Shown: positions 1 through 6,049 of the stretch, piece after piece | How positions within the stretch are numbered: position 1 is the stretch's first letter | Layout of the letters: the number at the start of each line of letters is the position of its first letter | The notes under the pieces: generated by a model | What the model was told of the DNA's origin: nothing | Seen by the model: only the letters and a program-made list of their open reading frames with translations | The model's database searches: none | Assembly (NCBI GenBank): GCA_009776695.1 | Contig: WRNI01000022.1 | Span: 1 to 16,072, forward strand | Source: Methanomassiliicoccaceae archaeon | GTDB taxonomy: Archaea; Thermoplasmatota; Thermoplasmata; Methanomassiliicoccales; Methanomethylophilaceae | Direction: 5' to 3' | DNA: 16,072 nucleotides | Made by a program: the position numbers and the translations under genes

Positions 1-1
1 G

Positions 2-253
2 GTCACGGGAACGGCGGTGGCGCTGGCCGCCGCGGTCGCGACGACAGCCATCGGCTGGGTCCTGATATTCGGAATGTCGTTCGATCTCCTTTTCATCGTT
101 CCGGTGATAGCGGGAATGATAGGGTGCTTCGCGGACAGTGTGCTCGGCGCTACGATAGAGACGAAAGGATACATTTCGAAGTACACGAACAACGCGGTCA
201 CCGCGATGTTCGGGGCGCTCATCGCCGTCGCGATGTACATGTGCTTTTTTTGA
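2..253 (+). CDS. DUF92 (TIGR00297-type) integral membrane protein, C-terminal fragment
   Basis: The left edge cuts this gene, so only the last 83 codons are visible and the start is missing. The fragment is strongly hydrophobic, with about three membrane segments. It contains a G-C-F-A-D-S-V-L-G-A-T block followed by a short polar stretch with YTNNAVTAMFGALIA. That order (D-S-x-L-G-A-T, then an Asn-rich connector, then a last helix) is what I know from the C-terminus of DUF92 proteins, membrane proteins distantly related to phytol/dolichol kinases. The exact reaction is not established by this sequence. The gene converges on porB with 45 nt between stop codons. A run of seven T ends at the TGA stop and could help terminate transcription. 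The family call rests on the C-terminal signature only. Confidence 0.7.
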   Translation, partial: VTGTAVALAAAVATTAIGWVLIFGMSFDLLFIVPVIAGMIGCFADSVLGATIETKGYISKYTNNAVTAMFGALIAVAMYMCFF

Positions 254-274
254 AGGCTGCGCCTGAGCGGTATG

Positions 275-281
275 AAAAAAA
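275..281 (-). terminator. Oligo-U tract after porB
   Basis: Read on the minus strand, a run of seven T lies about 18 nt after the porB stop, preceded by a GC-rich stretch. Archaeal intrinsic termination mainly needs a U-rich tract, so this is a plausible end for the porCDAB transcript. There is no strong hairpin. Confidence 0.4.
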
Positions 282-298
282 GAACGGGACGGGCCCAT

Positions 299-1243
299 TC
301 AGAGTTTGCAAAGCTTCTGCAGTTTCTCCCACTTTGCGTCGATGTCCGCCTGCGCGTTCTCGACGACGCTCATCCACTTGTCCTTCAGCAAATGTTTGAA
401 CCTGCCCTGGGAATTGAACCAGTCGGTCAGCGGCCTCTTCGCCAGTTTCCCGTCCGCGATCTTTGCGCTCTCCGCCGTTAACCTGTACGTTCCGTTCTCC
501 ACCTCGTACAGAGGCCATACGCACGTCTCGACGGCAAGCTGCGCCAGCGTTATCGTATCGGCGGGATCGGTACGCCATCCTCTTGGGCACGGAGATATCG
601 CGTTTATGAACGACGGTCCGTCGGCGTCAAATCCTTTTTTGCATTTGCCGATGGTGTCGCGCCAGTTGTGCGGCGATACCTGAGCCGCGTACGGTATGTT
701 ATGATTGGCGACGATCATCGTCAGGTCCTTAGGATATCCCGCTTTACCGGGAATTACGGAACCGACGGGCGACGTGGTCGTCGATGCACCCACTCCCGTC
801 GCGCCGGATCGCTGAATACCGGTGTTCATGTACGCCTCGTTGTTCAGGCACACGTACATGAATTGGTGCCCGCGCTCAAGCGCCCCGGAGAGCGCCTGAA
901 ATCCGATATCGTACGTGGCGCCGTCACCGCCGATCGCGACGAATTTCATTTCCTCTTTGATCTTCCCCTGTCTTCTGAGCGACTGATACGCGGCTTCCGT
1001 TCCGGCGCACGTGGCCGCCGCGTTCCCGAACGCGGTGTGTATCCACGGCACGTTCCACGCGGTGTACGGGTATATTGTTGTTGAAACTTCAAAACAACCG
1101 GTCGCGTTCGAGACGACAACGGGCTTGTCAGTTGCCATTAATACTTGACGTACAATTATCCCTTCGGCGCATCCGGCGCAGAGTCTGTGGCCCGAGGTCA
1201 TCTTCGACGGCGTCTTTGACAATTCCTTCAATGATAACGTCAT
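299..1243 (-). CDS. porB: Pyruvate:ferredoxin oxidoreductase (pyruvate synthase), beta subunit
   Basis: This 314-aa subunit binds thiamine pyrophosphate and the proximal 4Fe-4S cluster of the cytosolic enzyme that interconverts pyruvate + CoA with acetyl-CoA + CO2 and reduced ferredoxin. The N-terminus has GHRLCAGCAEG, with Cys22 and Cys25. Cys50 (NATGC) and Cys218 (SPCPRGW) complete the expected four-cysteine cluster set. The TPP/Mg motif is GDG at 106-108 with LNN at 133-135. Length is normal for archaeal PorB. The ATG overlaps the porA stop by 4 nt (ATGA), and a GGGGGTGA Shine-Dalgarno sits in the end of porA, so the two are translationally coupled. It is the last gene of the operon. In a methanogen the likely direction is pyruvate synthesis; this is inferred from ppsA next door. 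Confidence 0.95.
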   Translation of the reverse strand: MTLSLKELSKTPSKMTSGHRLCAGCAEGIIVRQVLMATDKPVVVSNATGCFEVSTTIYPYTAWNVPWIHTAFGNAAATCAGTEAAYQSLRRQGKIKEEMKFVAIGGDGATYDIGFQALSGALERGHQFMYVCLNNEAYMNTGIQRSGATGVGASTTTSPVGSVIPGKAGYPKDLTMIVANHNIPYAAQVSPHNWRDTIGKCKKGFDADGPSFINAISPCPRGWRTDPADTITLAQLAVETCVWPLYEVENGTYRLTAESAKIADGKLAKRPLTDWFNSQGRFKHLLKDKWMSVVENAQADIDAKWEKLQKLCKL

Positions 1244-2406
1244 AACTTCACCCCCAGGTAGTTGACCTTCTTTGCCTTCTTATCGATCATATCGGTGAAT
1301 ACCGTCCTGAGATCGCTGACCTTCGCATCCCTTCCTCCAAGTCCGTACACGTAGCCGTACATCTTCGGTATCTTGTCCAATGAGAGCGCCGATGTCGCGA
1401 CATCCTCGAACAGCGGCCCGTACGATCCCGGGCTCATGAACTTGTCAAGAACGGCAACACCCTTTTTTCCGCTGACCGCCTTCGCTATCTTCTCAGACGG
1501 TAACGGCCTGAACAGACGGGGCATCATGACGCCCACCTTCTTCCCTTCTTCGCGTAAACTGTCAACCGCAACTTTCATCGTTCCGAACGTCGACCCGAGG
1601 CACACGGCAACGTATTCCGCGTCACCGCACCTGTACTCTTCCACCAAAGAGTACTTTCTGCCGGTGATCTTCGCGAACTCATCCAGAACATCCTCAGTAA
1701 CTTTTAACGCGGCGTTCATCGCCTCGGCCATCTGATATTTGTGCTCATAATAGTAATCGTGACCGTCCATGACACCATGCGTCACGGGGTTCTTCCAGTC
1801 CAGTAACGGATGAACCGGTTCGTACTCGCCGACAAAGCTCTTCACAACGTTCGTATCGATCGGTGTCATGCGTTCTATCGCATGCGTAAGGATAAAACCG
1901 TCGAGGCATGTCATCATCGGAAGCTGTACGTCCTTGTGCTCCGCTATCCTTAACGCGATTATTGAATTGTCATACGCCTCCTGGACGTTCTCGGCGAATA
2001 TCATTAACCATCCCGTATCGCGTGACGCCATGGCATCGCCGTGGTCGCAGTGTATGTTTATCGGAGCGCTGAGCGCTCTGTTGGTGACAGCCATCGTTAT
2101 CGGAACGCGGAGGCCGGAGGCGATGCCGAGCATCTCCCACATATATCCGAGACCGACGGATGCCGTTGCCGTCACCGTTCTGGCGCCGGATGACGCCGCC
2201 GCTATGCACACGGTGAGCGCACTGTGCTCCGATTCGGTGCACACGAATTCTGTGTTGACCTCACCGTCAGCGACGTAATCGGAGAAGCGCTCAACGATTA
2301 TGGTCTGCGGCGTTATCGGATATGCGGCGCAAACATCCGGGTCTATCTGTTTCCAGGCAAGCGCTATGGCGCTGTCCCCGTTTATTGCTATGTCCTTGTG
2401 GTCCAT
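1240..2406 (-). CDS. porA: Pyruvate:ferredoxin oxidoreductase, alpha subunit
   Basis: This 388-aa protein is the alpha chain of the 2-oxoacid:ferredoxin oxidoreductase. It combines the TPP pyrimidine-binding domain (about residues 10-235) with the C-terminal transketolase-like domain (about 255-370). Visible signatures are YPITPQT at 29-35, the TESEHSA block at 57-63 carrying the Glu expected to activate TPP, TASVGLGYMWE at 81-91, and IHCDHGDAMASRDTGW at 118-133, which matches pyruvate-type alpha subunits. The ATG has a good Shine-Dalgarno (AGGAGTGAT) lying over the porD stop, only 4 nt away. It is third in the order gamma-delta-alpha-beta, the usual archaeal arrangement. A different 2-oxoacid is possible in principle, but the motifs and subunit order favour pyruvate. 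Confidence 0.95.
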   Translation of the reverse strand: MDHKDIAINGDSAIALAWKQIDPDVCAAYPITPQTIIVERFSDYVADGEVNTEFVCTESEHSALTVCIAAASSGARTVTATASVGLGYMWEMLGIASGLRVPITMAVTNRALSAPINIHCDHGDAMASRDTGWLMIFAENVQEAYDNSIIALRIAEHKDVQLPMMTCLDGFILTHAIERMTPIDTNVVKSFVGEYEPVHPLLDWKNPVTHGVMDGHDYYYEHKYQMAEAMNAALKVTEDVLDEFAKITGRKYSLVEEYRCGDAEYVAVCLGSTFGTMKVAVDSLREEGKKVGVMMPRLFRPLPSEKIAKAVSGKKGVAVLDKFMSPGSYGPLFEDVATSALSLDKIPKMYGYVYGLGGRDAKVSDLRTVFTDMIDKKAKKVNYLGVKL

Positions 2407-2410
2407 GATA

Positions 2411-2671
2411 TCACTCCTGCACCATTGTTATCGCCTTCTTCGGGCACATCTTCGCGCATATTCCGCATCCTTTGCAGTGGGTCATCCTGAACCCGCCCAT
2501 CTTGCTTCCGTCCTTTACGATGATGCTGTCGTCGGGGCAGTATATCCAGCATGTCATGCAGTCGATGCACATCTCCCTGTCAAGAACGGGTCTGAACGAA
2601 CGCCAGTCGCCGGTCTCGAACTTCATTGCGCTTCCGGGTTCCGTTACCCTGCCGCCCGGTGTTACTGTCAT
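2411..2671 (-). CDS. porD: Pyruvate:ferredoxin oxidoreductase, delta subunit (2x4Fe-4S ferredoxin)
   Basis: This small protein of 86 aa carries two complete ferredoxin motifs: CIDCMTCWIYCP near the middle and CKGCGICAKMCP near the end. It would carry two 4Fe-4S clusters that pass electrons between the PorB cluster and external ferredoxin. The N-terminal 30 residues include a W-R-S-F-R-P segment typical of PorD. I chose the ATG at 2671, which shares one base with the porC TGA (TGATG) and has a strong GGAGGTG Shine-Dalgarno about 6 nt upstream. A GTG one codon earlier is also open. Tight spacing on both sides marks it as an internal operon gene, and all eight cluster cysteines are present. Confidence 0.94.
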   Translation of the reverse strand: MTVTPGGRVTEPGSAMKFETGDWRSFRPVLDREMCIDCMTCWIYCPDDSIIVKDGSKMGGFRMTHCKGCGICAKMCPKKAITMVQE

Positions 2672-3222
2672 CACAACACCTCCGAGTATGCGCGCTTGAG
2701 CGCGGAAAGGTTCTTCACTATAACTTTATCAGGAAGCTTGCCGGTGAACTTCGATGTCATCTGGTCCTCGAGCGAACTGAAAGACACGATCGGCGAGATC
2801 CTGACAAGCGCGCCGAGCATTGACGTGTTCGCCATCGGTCTTCCTATCTCTTCCGTTGATATCTTCGTTGCATCGACGGTGCAGCATTTTGCGTCCGTTT
2901 GTAACGCATCCTGTAACTCTTTCGGCGAACCGGGATAATTCGCAAGTACGATACCGTCTTTCTTCAGGCCGTCCGTTATCTTCACCTTGCCGACCAGAGT
3001 GGGATCGAGTACGATGACAATGTCCGGTTCGTACACCTGACTGTGCACCCTTATCGGTTCCGAAGATATCCTGGTGAACGCCCTTATGGGCGCGCCCATT
3101 CTCTCCGGGCCGAACTCAGGGAACGCCTTCACATATTTTCCTTCCCTTATCGCGGTCTCGGCCAGGATCTCATTAGCAGTGACGACGCCCTGGCCGCCGC
3201 GGCCGTGCCAACATAATTCCAT
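2671..3222 (-). CDS. porC: Pyruvate:ferredoxin oxidoreductase, gamma subunit
   Basis: This is the first gene of the operon, 183 aa from the ATG at 3222. The gamma chain belongs to the CoA-binding side of the enzyme. It starts with WHGRGGQGVVTANEILAE, the glycine-rich signature of this family, followed by PEFGPERMGAPIRAFTR. Length is normal. Start choice is uncertain: a TTG at 3228 lies 7 nt after a GAGG Shine-Dalgarno (3236-3239), while the ATG at 3222 is 13 nt away but gives the family's usual N-terminus. The 3' end overlaps porD by one base. Expression probably starts in the 267-nt gap shared with the divergent ppsA. Confidence 0.93.
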   Translation of the reverse strand: MELCWHGRGGQGVVTANEILAETAIREGKYVKAFPEFGPERMGAPIRAFTRISSEPIRVHSQVYEPDIVIVLDPTLVGKVKITDGLKKDGIVLANYPGSPKELQDALQTDAKCCTVDATKISTEEIGRPMANTSMLGALVRISPIVSFSSLEDQMTSKFTGKLPDKVIVKNLSALKRAYSEVL

Positions 3223-3260
3223 GTCCAAATCAAACCCTCTGAGAGCCGAAGAACATCATA

Positions 3261-3268
3261 TGTTTTAA
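3261..3268 (-). promoter_or_regulatory. Possible TATA box for porCDAB
   Basis: Read on the minus strand, GGTTTAAAAC lies about 40 nt before the porC start and resembles an archaeal TATA box. The predicted initiation point would fall close to the Shine-Dalgarno and leave a very short leader. A box further upstream is therefore also possible. Confidence 0.3.
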
Positions 3269-3346
3269 ACCTTATGTCTTTCTTCAGAACAAAACAATGA
3301 TATGGACGCACTGTTCTGCGACAAACGTAAAAAATTACAGTATTGG

Positions 3347-3390
3347 ATACGATATACGTAGTGTGTGTACGGATGTCGTTGATATCGTAT
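3347..3390. repeat. 9-bp inverted repeat in the por/ppsA gap
   Basis: ATACGATAT at 3347-3355 is the exact reverse complement of ATATCGTAT at 3382-3390, with 26 nt between the arms. It sits just before the 16-bp palindrome. It may be part of a regulatory region, but an A+T-rich stretch can produce a 9-bp match by chance. Confidence 0.35.
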
Positions 3391-3393
3391 AAA

Positions 3394-3409
3394 TTTAGGA
3401 TATCCTAAA
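3394..3409. promoter_or_regulatory. Perfect 16-bp palindrome, candidate operator between porC and ppsA
   Basis: TTTAGGATATCCTAAA is a perfect dyad with no spacer. It lies about 24 nt before the TATA-like box of ppsA and about 170 nt before porC. The TTTAGG/CCTAAA half-sites resemble those of small dimeric winged-helix repressors. No regulator is encoded nearby, so the protein that binds is unknown. Because it lies in the only gap between the divergent por operon and ppsA, it could affect both. Confidence 0.5.
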
Positions 3410-3432
3410 AAAAATTGGCATTCCGTGAATAG

Positions 3433-3440
3433 TATTATAT
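3433..3440 (+). promoter_or_regulatory. TATA-like box for ppsA
   Basis: TATTATAT lies so that initiation about 25 nt downstream would fall near 3462. That gives a leader of roughly 34 nt to the preferred ATG at 3496, or a leaderless start at the ATG at 3466. An alternative A+T-rich box (GTATAAAT) lies at 3388-3395, next to the palindrome. Confidence 0.4.
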
Positions 3441-3495
3441 CCTCGGCACACGTTCGCCATATCATATGACCCTCGGGGTCTCTTGGGGTGCCTTG

Positions 3496-5799
3496 ATGAA
3501 AAGAATTGTAGGTCTTAACGAACTGCGCGTGAACGATATACCGTATGTCGGGGGAAAGGGAGCGAACCTCGGCGAACTTACGTCCGCGGGATTTTCCGTT
3601 CCCAATGCGTTCGTCCTTACCACGCTGGCGTACGACCATTTCATAGAGAAGAGCAAGATATTGACAAAGATAGGAAAAGAACTATCGTCAATAAAGAGGG
3701 ACAGCGACCAGACGCTTACGGACGCGTCCGCCAGGATAAGATCATTATTTGAGCAGCATGAGATACCGGCAGACCTCAAAAAGGAGATACTTGCCGCATA
3801 CGCGGATCTTTTCCCCAAAGGAAAGAAAGGTTTCGTTGCCGTGAGGTCCAGCGCAACCGCCGAAGACCTTCCAGACGCGAGCTTCGCGGGCCAGCAGGAA
3901 ACTTTTCTCAACGTTTCCACGCCCGATGATCTTATCGACAAAGTGAGAAAATGCTGGTCCTCGCTGTTCACCGCGAGAGCGATATCATACCGCGAAAAAC
4001 AAGGATTTGCGCACGACCAGGTGAAACTTGCCGTCGTAGTGCAGAGAATGGTGAACTCTGACGCGTCCGGCATAATGTTCACGGTGGACCCGAACAGCGG
4101 AAAGGATGATATAATCGTGGAAGCGGGATTCGGCCTCGGAGAGGCGATAGTGGGCGGCGAAGTTACGCCTGATACGTACACGATAAACAAAGGCCACATG
4201 GAAATTGTGAAGAAAAGGATAGCAACGCAGAAATGGAAATACACCAAAGGCGCGGACGGGACGACGGAGAAGACAGACGTTCAGAAAGAGCAGCAGAAGG
4301 CGCAGAAGATCGAGGACCGCTTCATCATAGAGGTCGCGTCCGTCGGCCGTCAGATAGAGATACACTACGAAAGGCCGATGGACATAGAGTGGTGCATCGA
4401 AGATAATAAAGTGTACATAGTGCAGGCAAGGCCGATAACCGCGGTGGGCAGCGTGTCCAACGAAACGGCCAGCGAGAGCGCGGAAGGCGCCGATATTGTC
4501 ACCACAGGGTTAGGAGCGAGCCCCGGTCTCGCCACCGGTACCGTAAGGTTCTACGATGACGGGATGAGCCTCGATATTGTCAAGGACGGCGACGTCCTCG
4601 TTACGACGATGACGATGCCCGATATGGTACCGGCGATGAGCCGTGCCGTCGCCATCGTCACCGACGAGGGAGGGATGACATGCCACGCCGCGATAATATC
4701 ACGCGAGCTGGGAACACCGTGCGTCGTCGGCACAGGGGATGCTACGAGCACATTGAAAGACGGAATGATAGTAACCGTCGACGGCACGGCGGGCGTTGTG
4801 TACATGGGCGATATCGTCAGGACGAACGGAATGAAAGAGGAGACGCACATCGTGGCGGCGCCGAAGGCGCCGACAACGGGAACGAAAGTAATGGTGAACC
4901 TCAGCATGCCCAACAAGGCCGAGGAGGTCGCTAAGTTACCGGTTGACGGCGTAGGTCTTATGAGAAGTGAGTTCCTGTTCACAAATTACATAGGCGAGCA
5001 TCCTCAGCACGTGATCGCCCAGGGACGTTCCGAAGAGCTTGTTAACAAACTGGCGGAAGGCATAGGAAAGGTGGCAAGGGCGTTCTACCCGAGACCGGTG
5101 ATATTAAGGACGTCGGACTTCAAAAGTAATGAATATCGCGACATGAAAGGAGGCATCGACTACGAGCCGATGGAATCGAATCCGATGATAGGATGGAGAG
5201 GATGCTCCCGCTATGTTTCCGATAACTACAGAGAAGCGTACATGTGCGAACTCCGCGCGATAAAGAAGGTGCGCGACGAGATGGGGATGAAGAACGTTTG
5301 GATAATGCTGCCGTTCGTCCGCACCGTTGAAGAAGTTGAGGAGATAACGGAAATGATGAGGTCCGTCGGCCTGAGGAGAGGCAAGGACCTGAAGCTTTAC
5401 TTCATGGCCGAAGTTCCGGTGAACATCTTCATGGCGGACGAGTTCTGTAAGTACTGCGACGCGTTCTCGATAGGCTCGAACGATCTCACGCAATTGGTAA
5501 TGGGCGCCGATCGTGATTCCGATATACTGGGACGCATGGGATACTTCGACGAGAGGAACGAAGGCGTGAAGAGGGCGATAAGCCATCTGATACGCGTCGC
5601 TCACGAGCACAACGTTCCGGTAAGCATATGCGGACAGGGCCCGTCGGTATATCCGGAGTTCACGGAATTTCTGATACGCGAGGGGATAGACAGTGTTTCG
5701 CTGAATCCCGATACCGTTATCAAGACGAAGACGATGATCGCGTCCGTCGAGCAGAAAGTGATACTGGAAGGGATAAAGCAGCTAAGGTCCGGGCAGTGA
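3496..5799 (+). CDS. ppsA: Phosphoenolpyruvate synthase (pyruvate, water dikinase)
   Basis: PpsA converts pyruvate + ATP + water to PEP + AMP + phosphate, the first committed gluconeogenic step from pyruvate. The protein is 767 aa from the chosen ATG. Domains run in the normal order. The ATP-grasp-like N-terminal domain (about 5-330) has VGGKGANLGEL, VRSSATAEDLPDASFAGQQE and FTVDPNSG. The swivelling phosphohistidine domain (about 360-445) has GGMTCHAA with catalytic His397. The C-terminal PEP/pyruvate barrel (about 460-765) has VGLMRSEFLF, NPMIGWRG and SICGQGPS with catalytic Cys712. I chose ATG 3496 because MKRIVGLNEL matches the family N-terminus and a GGGGTG lies 6 nt upstream; an in-frame ATG at 3466 would add 10 residues. 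It is divergent from porCDAB, which supplies its pyruvate. No key residue is missing. Confidence 0.95.
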   Translation: MKRIVGLNELRVNDIPYVGGKGANLGELTSAGFSVPNAFVLTTLAYDHFIEKSKILTKIGKELSSIKRDSDQTLTDASARIRSLFEQHEIPADLKKEILAAYADLFPKGKKGFVAVRSSATAEDLPDASFAGQQETFLNVSTPDDLIDKVRKCWSSLFTARAISYREKQGFAHDQVKLAVVVQRMVNSDASGIMFTVDPNSGKDDIIVEAGFGLGEAIVGGEVTPDTYTINKGHMEIVKKRIATQKWKYTKGADGTTEKTDVQKEQQKAQKIEDRFIIEVASVGRQIEIHYERPMDIEWCIEDNKVYIVQARPITAVGSVSNETASESAEGADIVTTGLGASPGLATGTVRFYDDGMSLDIVKDGDVLVTTMTMPDMVPAMSRAVAIVTDEGGMTCHAAIISRELGTPCVVGTGDATSTLKDGMIVTVDGTAGVVYMGDIVRTNGMKEETHIVAAPKAPTTGTKVMVNLSMPNKAEEVAKLPVDGVGLMRSEFLFTNYIGEHPQHVIAQGRSEELVNKLAEGIGKVARAFYPRPVILRTSDFKSNEYRDMKGGIDYEPMESNPMIGWRGCSRYVSDNYREAYMCELRAIKKVRDEMGMKNVWIMLPFVRTVEEVEEITEMMRSVGLRRGKDLKLYFMAEVPVNIFMADEFCKYCDAFSIGSNDLTQLVMGADRDSDILGRMGYFDERNEGVKRAISHLIRVAHEHNVPVSICGQGPSVYPEFTEFLIREGIDSVSLNPDTVIKTKTMIASVEQKVILEGIKQLRSGQ

Positions 5800-5828
5800 C
5801 CCGCCGGCGGCCGTAACGTAGCCGCGGG
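5800..5828 (+). terminator. GC-rich hairpin after ppsA
   Basis: Directly after the ppsA stop, CCCGC (5800-5804) can pair with GCGGG (5824-5828), with further internal G/C pairing (GGC with GCC). The first T-rich tract comes some 60 nt later, so this is a weak terminator candidate. Confidence 0.25.
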
Positions 5829-5891
5829 CACGCGAAGTACCGACAAAATGCAGGATTTACGCTATCAATATAATAGTAATACTATATCCTT

Positions 5892-5899
5892 TTTATATA
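5892..5899 (+). promoter_or_regulatory. TATA-like box before the leader ORF / propeller gene
   Basis: TTTATATA lies in an A+T-rich island (5862-5920) within GC-rich surroundings. Initiation near 5922 would give a leader of about 20 nt to a small ORF at 5943, or about 128 nt to the propeller gene at 6050. Confidence 0.4.
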
Positions 5900-5942
5900 A
5901 TCTACTCATTGTTAACTTAACGGCGTTGTTATTGGAGCGGGC

Positions 5943-6044
5943 ATGTACCGGGAACGGTCGGGCCAGATCTTTTCGGGGCTGTTCACTCCTTCTTGGCGCC
6001 GCCGGTCCGGGAGGGACCGGACGGGAAACAATGAAAGTGGTTGA
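5943..6044 (+). CDS. Possible 33-aa leader ORF, arginine-rich
   Basis: An ATG with a GGAG Shine-Dalgarno five nt upstream opens a 33-codon frame, rich in Arg and Ser. It starts MYRERSGQIF and ends in TGA 5 nt before the ATG of the propeller gene. I do not recognise the peptide. The combination of TATA-like box, ribosome site, short frame and tight coupling to the next start suggests a leader peptide or a translationally coupled small gene. A hairpin at 6002-6020 lies inside it. Short frames like this also arise by chance in GC-rich DNA, so confidence is low. Confidence 0.25.
   Translation: MYRERSGQIFSGLFTPSWRRRSGRDRTGNNESG
6002..6020 (+). other. Hairpin before the propeller-gene start
   Basis: CCGGTCC (6002-6008) pairs perfectly with GGACCGG (6014-6020) across a 5-nt loop. 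It ends 29 nt before the ATG of the propeller gene and could shape access to its ribosome site. It is too far from any T-run to be a normal terminator. Confidence 0.4.
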
Positions 6045-6049
6045 TACAT

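Noticed and set aside
3462..4247. 261-codon antisense frame over the start of ppsA
   Set aside because: It is a shadow of a clear PpsA coding region in GC-rich DNA. It has no domain signature and no ribosome site.
5104..5610. 168-codon antisense frame inside ppsA
   Set aside because: It lies fully within the PEP-binding barrel of ppsA, and the translation has no recognisable motif.
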